NCBI GenBank assembly: GCA_943328365.2
Contig: CALPZT020000089.1
Location: 1-6,702 of the forward strand
Origin: Bifidobacterium breve
GTDB taxonomy: Bacteria > Actinomycetota > Actinomycetes > S36-B12
Length of the DNA: 6,702 nt
Direction: 5' to 3'
Shown: positions 1 to 6,125 of the stretch, one piece after another
How the letters are laid out: each line of letters starts with the position of its first letter
How positions within the stretch are numbered: the stretch's first letter is position 1
Position numbers and translations under genes: made by a program
Notes under the pieces: generated by a model
What the model saw: the letters and a program-made list of their open reading frames with translations, nothing else
Databases searched by the model: none
What the model was told of the DNA's origin: nothing

Positions 1-729
1 GGCGCGAAGGACCCTCGCTCGGAGCAGTTGCGGATCTTCGTCTTTACCGCAGGTTCATCGCTCACCGCGCAGCAGCCGCTGAACAACGTCGTCCGAACCT
101 CCATCGAGGCAATGGCTGCGGCATTGGGCGGCGTCCAGACGATGCACGTGTGCGCGTACGACGAGGCGCTCGGCGTGCCGACCGAGACGGCGGCGACCCT
201 GGCCCTGCGCACGCAGCAGATCGTCGCATTCGAGACCGGCGTCACGACGATGGCCGACCCGCTCGGCGGCAGTTACGTGCTCGAGGCGCTCACTGACGAT
301 ATCGAGCGCCAGGTGCTCGACGAGATGGCGGCCATCGAACGACGTGGAGGAGCGCTGGCGTGCATCGACTCGGGCTACTTCCAGTCGGCCCTTGGCGACA
401 GCGCATATGAATACTCGAAGGCGGTCGACAGCGGCGAGCGCACGGTCATTGGCGTCAACCGATTCACGTCGGCTGCCGCGCCGTTCGAGGTGTTCGCGCT
501 CGACCCCGCAAGTGAGGCTGAGCAGGTCGCGAACCTGCTCGGGGTGAGGGCGCGGAGAGATGACGCAGCGGTGCAAGCGGCGCTCGCGGATCTGGAGGCA
601 GCGGCACGTGCCGATGAAAACATCGTGCCTGCCTGCGTGACGGCGGTCTCCGCCTACGCGACCGTCGGAGAGATCGTCGACGTTCTTCGTGCGGTCTACG
701 GACGCTGGCAGCCGACGAACACCTTCTAG
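1..729 (+). CDS. Acyl-CoA mutase large subunit (methylmalonyl-/isobutyryl-CoA mutase type), 3' part
   Basis: The reading frame is open from base 1 and ends at TAG 727-729, giving 242 residues of a protein whose N-terminal half lies outside the window. Adenosylcobalamin-dependent mutases of this family rearrange the carbon skeleton of acyl-CoAs (methylmalonyl-CoA/succinyl-CoA or isobutyryl-/butyryl-CoA) in the cytoplasm. Family signatures are clear: GAKDPRSEQLR at the very start, TAGSSLTAQQPLNNVVRT (about visible residues 16-33), an YDEALGVPTE segment, ALRTQQIVAFETGV, and ADPLGGSYVLE followed by the helical tail ending in VIGVNRF and the linker. The protein stops after the linker, with no cobalamin-binding DxHxxG domain, so it is the large subunit of a two-subunit enzyme and needs a separate small B12-binding partner. 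That partner is not immediately downstream, where the next gene is convergent. The substrate-determining residues lie in the missing N-terminal part, so the exact acyl-CoA cannot be decided. Confidence 0.9.
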   Translation, partial: GAKDPRSEQLRIFVFTAGSSLTAQQPLNNVVRTSIEAMAAALGGVQTMHVCAYDEALGVPTETAATLALRTQQIVAFETGVTTMADPLGGSYVLEALTDDIERQVLDEMAAIERRGGALACIDSGYFQSALGDSAYEYSKAVDSGERTVIGVNRFTSAAAPFEVFALDPASEAEQVANLLGVRARRDDAAVQAALADLEAAARADENIVPACVTAVSAYATVGEIVDVLRAVYGRWQPTNTF

Positions 730-756
730 AGTGCCACGAGCCACCTAGCCTTCGAT

Positions 757-2142
757 CTACCCGGCGTCGCGCACGCAGGACGCCATGACCGCTGCCGCAA
801 CCGCCGGGGCCACGGACGCGTCGAACACGCTCGGCACGATGTATGCGGCGGAGAGCGCCTCATCGGTCACGGCGTCGGCTATCGCTCGCGCGGCGGACAT
901 GAGCAGGTCATCGGTGATGCGGTAGGCGCCGGCATCGAGCAGGCCCCGGAAGATCCCGGGGAAGGCGAGCACGTTATTGATCTGGTTCGGGTAGTCGCTG
1001 CGGCCGGTAGCTACGACCGCTGCGACGGTTGCAGCCAGGACAGGGTCGATCTCCGGCTCTGGGTTCGCGAGGGCGAACACGATCGGCTGCTCGGCCATTG
1101 CCGTGATGTCGGCAACGGTGATCATGTTCGGCTGCGAGAGGCCGATGAATACGTCCGCGCCGACCATGGCCTCGGGAAGGCTGGTGGAATGGCCGCGCGG
1201 GTTGGTGCGGGCGGCGAGGGCTTGGCGGTCGGCGTCGAGATTGACGCGGCCCTCGTAAATGGCTCCCTTTGAGTCGAACAGGATGATGTCGGTGACTCCG
1301 GCATTGAGAAGGAGGTAGGCGACCGCGGCACCGGCGGCACCGGCGCCCGTCATGACGATGCGGAGGTCGGCGATTTCCTTGCCGATGAGCTTCGTGGCGT
1401 TGTAGAGCGCAGCGAGGACGACGACAGCGGTGCCGTGCTGATCGTCGTGGAAGACCGGAATCTTCAGCTTCTCGCGCAGGCGCCGCTCGACCTCGAAGCA
1501 GCGGGGCGCCGCGATGTCTTCGAGATTGATGCCGCCGAATCCGGGGGCGATGAGCTCGACCGCGCGTACGATTTCGTCGACATCCTTGGTGTCGAGGGCG
1601 ATCGGCCACGCGTCGACATCGGCAAAGCGCTTGAACAGCGCTGCCTTGCCCTCCATCACCGGCATAGCGGCTTCGGGGCCAATATCGCCGAGCCCGAGAA
1701 CGGCCGTGCCGTCGGTGACGACGGCTACCGAGTTGCGCTTGATCGTGAGGTTGCGTGCCAGTGCCGGGTCTTCGTAGATCGCCATGCAGATGCGCGCGAC
1801 ACCCGGGGTGTAGGCGCGGGCGAGGTCGGCGCGATTGCGGAGCGGCACCTTTGACGCGATCTCGAGCTTGCCCCCGAGGTGGATGAGGAAGGTGGTGTCA
1901 CTCACCTGATCGACGGTGCATCCGGGAAGGGCTTCGAGGGCTGACTTCACGGCAGCGCCGTTATCAGGATCGCCGGTCACGCAGGTGATATCCAAGGTAA
2001 CGCTGTCATGGCCCGGGTCGACGACGTCCATGCCGGTGATGACGGCCCCGGTGCTCGTCACTGCGCTCACGAGGGAGCCTGATGCGTGCAATTCCGGAGT
2101 GGCGTGAAGGCGGACAGTGATCGTGTGACCGGAGGGGCTCAT
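757..2142 (-). CDS. Malic enzyme with N-terminal ACT-like domain
   Basis: Oxidative decarboxylation of malate to pyruvate and CO2 with reduction of NAD(P), linking the TCA cycle to pyruvate. Numbering is from the upstream ATG at 2151. Residues 9-95 form a small ACT-like domain ending FLIHLGGKLE, a probable ligand-binding regulatory module. The malic N-domain follows with the catalytic Tyr114 (RAYTPGVAR), Lys169 (VMEGKAALFK) and metal-site residues Glu211-Asp212 (GINLEDIAAPRCFE) and HDDQHGT at 235-241. The Rossmann domain has GAGAAG (269-274) and Asp293 at the end of the second strand, which fits NAD(H) better than NADP(H) but does not prove it. FALANPEPEI and SDYPNQINNVLAFPGIFRG complete the family signature. 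I prefer the start at 2142 (residue 4 of this numbering): AGGA at 2154-2151 sits 8 nt before it, while the ATG at 2151 has no usable ribosome site. The gene lies 71 nt downstream of the PaaX-type regulator on the same strand and converges on the mutase with a 27-nt gap. Confidence 0.95.
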   Translation of the reverse strand: MSPSGHTITVRLHATPELHASGSLVSAVTSTGAVITGMDVVDPGHDSVTLDITCVTGDPDNGAAVKSALEALPGCTVDQVSDTTFLIHLGGKLEIASKVPLRNRADLARAYTPGVARICMAIYEDPALARNLTIKRNSVAVVTDGTAVLGLGDIGPEAAMPVMEGKAALFKRFADVDAWPIALDTKDVDEIVRAVELIAPGFGGINLEDIAAPRCFEVERRLREKLKIPVFHDDQHGTAVVVLAALYNATKLIGKEIADLRIVMTGAGAAGAAVAYLLLNAGVTDIILFDSKGAIYEGRVNLDADRQALAARTNPRGHSTSLPEAMVGADVFIGLSQPNMITVADITAMAEQPIVFALANPEPEIDPVLAATVAAVVATGRSDYPNQINNVLAFPGIFRGLLDAGAYRITDDLLMSAARAIADAVTDEALSAAYIVPSVFDASVAPAVAAAVMASCVRDAG

Positions 2143-2213
2143 GCTCGTCATCCTATCGATGTTTGTTGCGGAAATTTAGCGGTCGACAATTAACCGTTAC
2201 GTTATGTGTGCGC
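2143..2213 (-). promoter_or_regulatory. AT-rich control region between paaX-type gene and malic enzyme
   Basis: This 71-nt gap is visibly richer in A/T than the flanking genes. On the minus strand it holds a possible -10 box TAAATT (2178-2173) placed to give a leader of roughly 24 nt, enough for the AGGA ribosome site. I found no good -35 hexamer at 16-18 nt. Further upstream are two adjacent copies of TAACG (2204-2195) and a TTAATT run. They could be an operator or simply chance. The region suggests the malic enzyme has its own promoter even though it could also be read through from the regulator gene. Confidence 0.35.
2149..2154 (-). promoter_or_regulatory. Ribosome binding site deciding the malic enzyme start
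   Basis: On the minus strand AGGATG lies just before ACGAGC and the ATG at 2142-2140, giving AGGA with an 8-nt spacer. The ATG inside this box (2151-2149) is the alternative upstream start, but the purines before it abut the codon directly. Translation therefore most likely begins at 2142. Confidence 0.5.
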
Positions 2214-3065
2214 TTAGATGCTCGCCACTTCCTCGACGAACTGCATGGCGGGACGCGCGAGACGATCATGCAGTGCGAAGAAGGTCTCGGTTGCCTTGTC
2301 GCCGGCCCATGCCTTCGGCAGGTACTCCCGCGGGAGACCAGGATCGACGTACGGCAGCGGTCGCCAGGCGGTGAGAGCCCTCGTGTAGTCGGCAAAGGCC
2401 TTGACGGGATCAGGCGAGACTCGCGTGCGGGCCCAAGAGGCGGCCAGCGGCGCGTACTCCGCGGTGAACTCCTCGTAGGCCAGGGCTATTGCGTCGAGGT
2501 CCCACCACTGGCTCACGGCCTCCTGCGTCGCGCGGAAAGCCGAGTGCTCGGCAATGAACAGGTCGACATGGGCGCGGATGTCCAGCAACTCAACGACGTA
2601 CTTCACGTCCGATTCGAGTTGCCGGGGGGCGATCCACAGGCCCCCTCCCACCTGCGCGAACCCAACACGTGCCAGTCGGGATCGAAGCCGGTAGCGGACG
2701 TCGCGAGCGCTCTCTGGGATGGAGAATGCGGCGAGTACCCAGCCCTTGTTCGGAGGAGGGAAACGGCGCTCGAGGACCCGAGAATCACCGATATCGAAGG
2801 TACGCCGTGCCGACTCGCCAAGGGCGTATCCAGCGACGCCCTCGCGCCGCTCTCCGGTGAGCACCCCGCGGCGCTTGAAGCGAGAAAGCGCACTGCGAAC
2901 CGAGGGATCGTCGATGCCGACCTCGCCGAGGAGGGTGAGGAGGGCAGAGACAGAGAACCAGCCGCCGATCGACCGGCTGTAGGCGCCGTACGTCGTGATG
3001 ATGAGCGACTGCGGCCGTGCGGTGCGCGCAGTGGGCTCGATCTCATCCGAGTCGGCAGCGGCCAT
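2214..3065 (-). CDS. PaaX-family transcriptional repressor
   Basis: A 283-residue cytoplasmic DNA-binding protein of the usual PaaX length. Residues 18-90 form the N-terminal winged helix (SLIITTYGAYSR, then DDPSVRSALSRFKRRGVL as the recognition region, then a wing ending GYALGESARR). Residues about 105-185 are the central Cas2-like/ferredoxin-fold segment (NKGWVLAAFSIPE, RYRLRSRLARVGFAQVGGGLWIAPR). Residues about 188-280 are the PaaX C-terminal domain, with WDLDAIALAYEEF and DPGLPREYLPKAWAG. Known PaaX proteins repress phenylacetate catabolism and are released by phenylacetyl-CoA. No paa gene is visible here, so a different acyl-CoA or other ligand is plausible. The divergent FMN reductase and the downstream malic enzyme are the natural candidate targets, together with its own gene. 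The start at 3065 is supported by a -10-like box exactly 7 nt upstream and the absence of any ribosome site, suggesting a leaderless mRNA. Confidence 0.92.
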   Translation of the reverse strand: MAAADSDEIEPTARTARPQSLIITTYGAYSRSIGGWFSVSALLTLLGEVGIDDPSVRSALSRFKRRGVLTGERREGVAGYALGESARRTFDIGDSRVLERRFPPPNKGWVLAAFSIPESARDVRYRLRSRLARVGFAQVGGGLWIAPRQLESDVKYVVELLDIRAHVDLFIAEHSAFRATQEAVSQWWDLDAIALAYEEFTAEYAPLAASWARTRVSPDPVKAFADYTRALTAWRPLPYVDPGLPREYLPKAWAGDKATETFFALHDRLARPAMQFVEEVASI

Positions 3066-3224
3066 GTCGGTAAGGATATCCGCGGCGCCACCTACCGCGA
3101 TGGGGACACGTTCGGGGCAGGTGGGTCGGGAGCGTAGTGTTTCACCGTTGTGCTTGCAAAACGCGGCAGGCAGTTGGAGCGTGTTGAACGAGGGCTGAGT
3201 GTCAATGACTGAAGGCGGACCATC
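3066..3224. promoter_or_regulatory. Divergent control region between PaaX-type repressor and FMN reductase
   Basis: This 159-bp region carries the start signals of two genes pointing away from each other. Toward the reductase (+) there is a weak -10-like TAGTGT (3135-3140) and, nearer the gene, the odd-centred palindrome GTCA-A-TGAC (3201-3209). An ATG inside that palindrome (3205) opens an eight-codon frame, MTEGGPSW, whose TGA (3229-3231) overlaps the reductase start. A strong ribosome site AAGGCGG (3212-3218) precedes the GTG start with a 6-nt spacer. Because PaaX proteins commonly control divergent neighbours, an operator here is a reasonable guess, but I cannot identify a site matching the known PaaX palindrome. 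Confidence 0.4.
3073..3078 (-). promoter_or_regulatory. Probable -10 box of a leaderless promoter for the PaaX-type gene
   Basis: On the minus strand TATCCT is followed by exactly seven bases (TACCGAC) and then the ATG at 3065. This fits the TANNNT consensus and would put transcription start on the A of the start codon. No Shine-Dalgarno sequence lies in the gap and no convincing -35 hexamer is seen. Confidence 0.5.
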
Positions 3225-3785
3225 GTGGTGAAGATCCTGGCAATCGGTGGCAGCACCCGACCTGGCTCCTCCAGCGAGTTGGCAGTGCGGCTTGCCGGGA
3301 AGGGAGCCGAGGATGCCGGCGCGACGGTCGTCTACATCACGGGCCGCGAACTCATGCTTCCCATCTACGACACCGAGAGCGTGGATCGCGTTGAAGCGGC
3401 AACGGCCCTCGTGCAGGCGCTACGTGAGGCCGACGGCGTCATCGTGGCGAGCCCCGGATACCACGGCGGCATCAGCGGCATGATCAAGAACGCTCTTGAC
3501 TATGCGGAGGATCTCGCCAAGGAGGAGCGTGCGTACCTTGATGGACGAGCAGTCGGGTGCATCGCGGTTGCCTACGGATGGCAGGCGACCGTCTCGACGC
3601 TGCACCAGCTGAGGCAGGTTGCGCATGCGCTGCGTGCGTGGCCGACCCCGCTCGGCGGCTCGGTCAATGCAGCACTCGTGTCGCTGGCCGAGGGCAACGA
3701 GGACCCCGCGACCAAGGCGCAACTCGAGACCATTGGCCGCCAGGTCGCAGAATTCGCGATCATGCGCCAGACGGCAGCGAGGTAG
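3225..3785 (+). CDS. NAD(P)H-dependent FMN reductase (flavodoxin-like fold)
   Basis: A 186-residue cytoplasmic flavoprotein of normal length for the NADPH-dependent FMN reductase (SsuE-like) family. Members use NAD(P)H to reduce FMN for partner monooxygenases, or reduce quinones and other acceptors. Visible signatures are the FMN phosphate loop GGSTRPGSSSELA (residues 8-20), PIYDTE (46-51), the flavin-binding SPGYHGGISGMIKNALDY (76-93) and GRAVGCIAVAYGWQA (107-121), where the family usually has a Gly-rich strand near the isoalloxazine ring. Translation starts at GTG 3225: AAGGCGG, one mismatch from the ideal ribosome site, ends six bases before it. A second in-frame GTG follows directly. The gene is divergent from the PaaX-type repressor and only 8 nt ahead of a small membrane-protein gene, so the two are probably cotranscribed. 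No monooxygenase partner is visible, and the physiological acceptor is unknown. Confidence 0.92.
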   Translation: MVKILAIGGSTRPGSSSELAVRLAGKGAEDAGATVVYITGRELMLPIYDTESVDRVEAATALVQALREADGVIVASPGYHGGISGMIKNALDYAEDLAKEERAYLDGRAVGCIAVAYGWQATVSTLHQLRQVAHALRAWPTPLGGSVNAALVSLAEGNEDPATKAQLETIGRQVAEFAIMRQTAAR

Positions 3786-3793
3786 ATCGGCTC

Positions 3794-3964
3794 ATGCCGA
3801 CCGTGCTGGGGCTACTCGCGATGGCATTTCTCGTCCTGATCGCGTTCGCAGGGCTTACCGGCCGATTGACGATGCGTTCGTGCTGCTCGCCGGTTCCTGC
3901 AGAACGCGATCTGCGGCTCAATCCCGGCGCTGATCCGAGCACGGCTCCTGGAGCCGATCGCTGA
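3794..3964 (+). CDS. Small single-pass membrane protein with Cys-Cys motif, function unknown
   Basis: A 56-residue reading frame beginning 8 nt after the FMN reductase stop codon. Residues 1-22 are a strongly hydrophobic segment (VLGLLAMAFLVLIAFAG), a single transmembrane helix or uncleaved signal anchor. It is followed by TGRLTMRSCCSPVPAERDLRL (residues 22-42), a short basic tail with adjacent Cys30-Cys31 and an ERDLRL end. I recall similar helix-plus-CC-plus-(D/E)RDLR mini-proteins in Microbacteriaceae, but this is memory, not a search. A weak ribosome site GAGG (3779-3782) lies 11 nt upstream inside the reductase 3' end, so translational coupling is likely. Residues 43-56 (Gly, Pro, Ala and Asp rich) look unconstrained and overlap the 3' end of the convergent marR gene by 47 nt. 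The Cys pair beside a flavin reductase could suggest a redox or metal role, which is only inference. Confidence 0.6.
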   Translation: MPTVLGLLAMAFLVLIAFAGLTGRLTMRSCCSPVPAERDLRLNPGADPSTAPGADR

Positions 3965-4391
3965 TCTTCTGGCAGGCAGCACCGAGTGCTTGAAACTCCT
4001 CGGGAGTGAGGGCATCAACGAGATGCTCTCGGACACTGTCGACATGGGCTGGTGCTGCGGCAACGAGGGTCGACCAGCCCTGCTCGGTCAATCCAGCGAA
4101 TGAGCCGCGCCGGTCCTGCGTGCATTCGAAGCGCGCGACGAGGCCAGCGCGTTCCATGCGGTCGATCTGATGCGAGAGGCGACTGCGCGATGACAGCGTG
4201 CGTTCGGCGAGATCGCTCATCCGCATGCGTCGCTCGGGTGCCTCCGAGAGCCACACGAGAATCTCGTAGTCGGCGACGGTGAGCCCCTGCCGCTCTTGGA
4301 GATCGCGATTGAGACGGTCGGTCACCAGCCGCGAGGCACTGAGCCAGGCACGCCAGGACTGCTGCTGATCGAGGGTCAGCCAGTTCGACAT
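3918..4391 (-). CDS. MarR-family winged-helix transcriptional regulator
   Basis: A 157-residue protein of standard MarR length, expected to act as a cytoplasmic homodimer binding palindromic operators. Helices at residues 9-34 and 113-147 would form the dimer interface. The DNA-binding core runs from LTVADYEILVWLSEA (37-51) through MSDLAERTLSSRSRLSHQIDRMERAGLV (58-85). The recognition helix is near 67-80, and the wing carries the family's Asp-Arg-Arg (DRRGS, residues 93-97). Cys90, Cys140 and Cys151 are present, but none is at the N-terminal position of the OhrR peroxide-sensing Cys, so redox sensing is not indicated. It is the last gene of the minus-strand block after map and the ROK kinase, 30 nt behind the latter. 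A TANNNT box near its start suggests some independent transcription. Its 3' end overlaps the convergent small membrane gene. Targets are unknown. Confidence 0.92.
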   Translation of the reverse strand: MSNWLTLDQQQSWRAWLSASRLVTDRLNRDLQERQGLTVADYEILVWLSEAPERRMRMSDLAERTLSSRSRLSHQIDRMERAGLVARFECTQDRRGSFAGLTEQGWSTLVAAAPAHVDSVREHLVDALTPEEFQALGAACQKISDRLQEPCSDQRRD

Positions 4392-4397
4392 GCCATC

Positions 4398-4403
4398 ATG
4401 CTA
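4398..4403 (-). promoter_or_regulatory. Possible -10 box close to marR start
   Basis: TAGCAT on the minus strand lies six bases (GATGGC) before the marR ATG, close to leaderless geometry. The gap to the kinase stop is only 30 nt and there is no good ribosome site at the usual distance: AGG is about 14 nt away. A weak TTAGTG lies 16 nt further upstream as a candidate -35. This is less convincing than the boxes at the PaaX-type and map genes. Confidence 0.3.
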
Positions 4404-4421
4404 CCTGCGGTGGTTGAAACA

Positions 4422-5204
4422 CTAACTATCCTCGGTGTGCAAATCCCAGATGCGGACCCCACCGAGGATCCCGGCCGAGTTCGGGATGATCGTCCCCTTC
4501 GGGCCGACATCGGCGATGCTCAGCTGCTTGGCATTGCCGCCGCCGACGTAGAGATGATCGAACCAGAGCATCTCGTGGAAGTGCTCGATGGAGCGTCTGA
4601 CGCGCTTTGCCCACTTCTCGTTCCCGATGGCCCGCCGTGCTGAATTGCCCAGAGCAACATCGGTCGTCTCGCCACTGCGAAACGGGCCGTGCGACAGCTC
4701 GAGATGCGGAAGCAGCGTGCCGTTATTGAAGAGCGCCGTTCCGACCCCGGTGCCGAGGGTCATGACGAATTCGAGACCCTGGCCCTTGACGACGGCGCAG
4801 CCTTGCATGTCTGCGTCATTCACGACCTTGGTCGGCACTCCGAGCAATTCGGCGAGCGCCGACCCAAGGTCGAACTCCGACCAGGCGAGGGCGAGTTCAG
4901 GATCGCGGTCACCGGCGTACGTCGCGCGTGAGAGCGATGGAACCTCGATGACTCGGCCCCGTCTCACAAGTCCGGGGAACCCGACCGACGCACGATGGAC
5001 ATCGCGAAGCGGCTCGACGAGATCGCCAAGTGCAGCGAGAAGGGTCTTCGGTGGGCAGGGGTAGGGGGTGTCAACTCGGCGTCGCTCGGCCGTCATCTGC
5101 CCTGCCGTATCGAGGACTGATGCCTTGAGTCCACTGCCGCCGATGTCGATGGCGAGCGTGCGAACCTCAGTCGGCCAGACCGTGCCGGTGCTCGTCGTGA
5201 TCAT
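4422..5204 (-). CDS. ppgK: ROK-family sugar kinase, probable polyphosphate glucokinase
   Basis: A 260-residue protein, the usual length for polyphosphate glucokinase, which phosphorylates glucose to glucose-6-phosphate using polyphosphate (and in some members ATP) in the cytoplasm. Residues 17-29 hold the phosphate-1 motif LAIDIGGSGLKAS. VVNDADMQG (127-135) contains the likely catalytic Asp130 and GTGVGTALFNNG (151-162) is the phosphate-2 region. LPHLELSHGPF (165-175) is the glucose-contacting segment of this branch, and HLYVGGGNAK (218-227) is the adenosine/late kinase motif. The Cys-rich zinc site of other ROK kinases and repressors is absent, as expected for this subgroup, and there is no helix-turn-helix. 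The ATG at 5204 is 11 nt after the map stop with no clear ribosome site, so coupling to map is likely. The frame extends 52 codons further upstream, but that stretch is Arg/Pro-rich shadow inside map. Assignment to ROK is secure; polyphosphate preference is inferred. Confidence 0.9.
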   Translation of the reverse strand: MITTSTGTVWPTEVRTLAIDIGGSGLKASVLDTAGQMTAERRRVDTPYPCPPKTLLAALGDLVEPLRDVHRASVGFPGLVRRGRVIEVPSLSRATYAGDRDPELALAWSEFDLGSALAELLGVPTKVVNDADMQGCAVVKGQGLEFVMTLGTGVGTALFNNGTLLPHLELSHGPFRSGETTDVALGNSARRAIGNEKWAKRVRRSIEHFHEMLWFDHLYVGGGNAKQLSIADVGPKGTIIPNSAGILGGVRIWDLHTEDS

Positions 5205-5215
5205 GGTCAACGGCG

Positions 5216-6118
5216 TCAGGATTCGGCCGGCGATGGCCAGGCGGTAACACCGGTCGGGAGGGTGAGAATCTCTGCGCCGGCCTCGGTGACGACGAGGGTG
5301 TGCTCGAACTGGGCTGTGCGGCGCAGGTCCTTTGTGACGACGGTCCAGCCATCGGCCCACATGTCGTAGTCATGCGTTCCGAGCGTGAGCATCGGCTCGA
5401 TGGTGAAGGTCATGCCGACCTCGAGGATGACGTCGGCTCGGGGATCGTCGTAGTGGGGAACGACGAGCCCGGTGTGGAAGGAGGTGCCGATGCCATGGCC
5501 GGTGAAGTCGCGGACCACTCCGTACCCGAATCGGCGGGCATAGCTCTCGATGACCCGGCCGATGACATTGAGTGGACGCCCTGGGGCGACGGCCGCGATA
5601 CCCCGACGGGTCGCCTCCTGAGTTCGCTCGACGAGGAGCGCGGACTCCTCATCCACCTCTCCGACGAGAAAGGTCGCATTCGTGTCTCCGTGGACTCCGC
5701 CGATGAAGGCGGTGATATCGATATTGCAGATGTCGCCTTCGACGAGGACGGTGGAGTCGGGGATGCCGTGGCAGATCACCTCATTGAGCGAGGAGCACAG
5801 TGACTTCGGAAAACCGCGGTAGCCGAGCGTTGACGGGTAGGCGCCTTGATCGCAGAGGAACTCGTGGCCCACGCGATCGAGTTCGTCGGTGGTGACTCCG
5901 GGGCGAACATGCCGGCCGACTTCGACGAGTGCATCGGCCGCGATCCGCCCTGCGTGCCGCATAGCCTCGATGATCTCTGGATCCTTGACCTCGGAACCTT
6001 CGTAGGGGGTCGGTGCGCGCTTGCCGACATACTCTGGGCGGGCGATGGGCGACGGAACCTGTCGTAGTCCGGAAATCTGTCCGGGTCGCAGTGGCTCGGT
6101 CCGAATCGCAATCGACAT
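5216..6118 (-). CDS. map: Type I methionine aminopeptidase (1c type, N-terminally extended)
   Basis: Removes the initiator methionine from nascent proteins at the ribosome. The protein has 300 residues. All five metal ligands are present: Asp134 (NIDIT), Asp145 (VHGDTNATF), His208 (FTGHGIG), Glu241 (TIEPM) and Glu272 (QFEHT), plus the substrate-side His117 (VICHGIP). The spacing of the ligands matches E. coli MAP with a constant offset of 37. Residues 1-45 form the extension typical of actinobacterial 1c enzymes, with a Pro-rich VPSPIARPEYVGKRAPTP stretch, thought in mycobacteria to aid ribosome association. Resemblance to the M. tuberculosis enzyme is close throughout. The start at 6118 is chosen because homologous sequence begins just after it, a TANNNT box lies 7 nt upstream, and the longer upstream frame is unlike any MAP. 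It is the first gene of the map-ppgK-marR block and divergent from the SPOR-like gene. Confidence 0.96.
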   Translation of the reverse strand: MSIAIRTEPLRPGQISGLRQVPSPIARPEYVGKRAPTPYEGSEVKDPEIIEAMRHAGRIAADALVEVGRHVRPGVTTDELDRVGHEFLCDQGAYPSTLGYRGFPKSLCSSLNEVICHGIPDSTVLVEGDICNIDITAFIGGVHGDTNATFLVGEVDEESALLVERTQEATRRGIAAVAPGRPLNVIGRVIESYARRFGYGVVRDFTGHGIGTSFHTGLVVPHYDDPRADVILEVGMTFTIEPMLTLGTHDYDMWADGWTVVTKDLRRTAQFEHTLVVTEAGAEILTLPTGVTAWPSPAES

Positions 6119-6125
6119 GACGATC

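Noticed and set aside
55..744. Long minus-strand frame opposite the mutase
   Set aside because: Arg/His-rich composition typical of a GC-rich antisense shadow. The plus strand carries unmistakable mutase motifs.
730..756. Possible terminator between mutase and malic enzyme
   Set aside because: The 27-nt convergent gap holds no inverted repeat or U tract that I can see.
2163..3137. Long plus-strand frame opposite the PaaX-type gene
   Set aside because: No recognisable domain, and the minus strand encodes a full-length PaaX protein with all its segments. The plus frame is a third-position GC artefact.
3557..3793. Upstream part of the frame containing the small membrane protein
   Set aside because: It lies within the FMN reductase gene in another frame. 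Only the part from ATG 3794 onward is outside the reductase and has protein-like features.
5205..5360. 52-codon upstream extension of the ROK kinase frame
   Set aside because: Arg/Pro/His-rich shadow inside the 3' end of map. Kinase homology begins just after the ATG at 5204.
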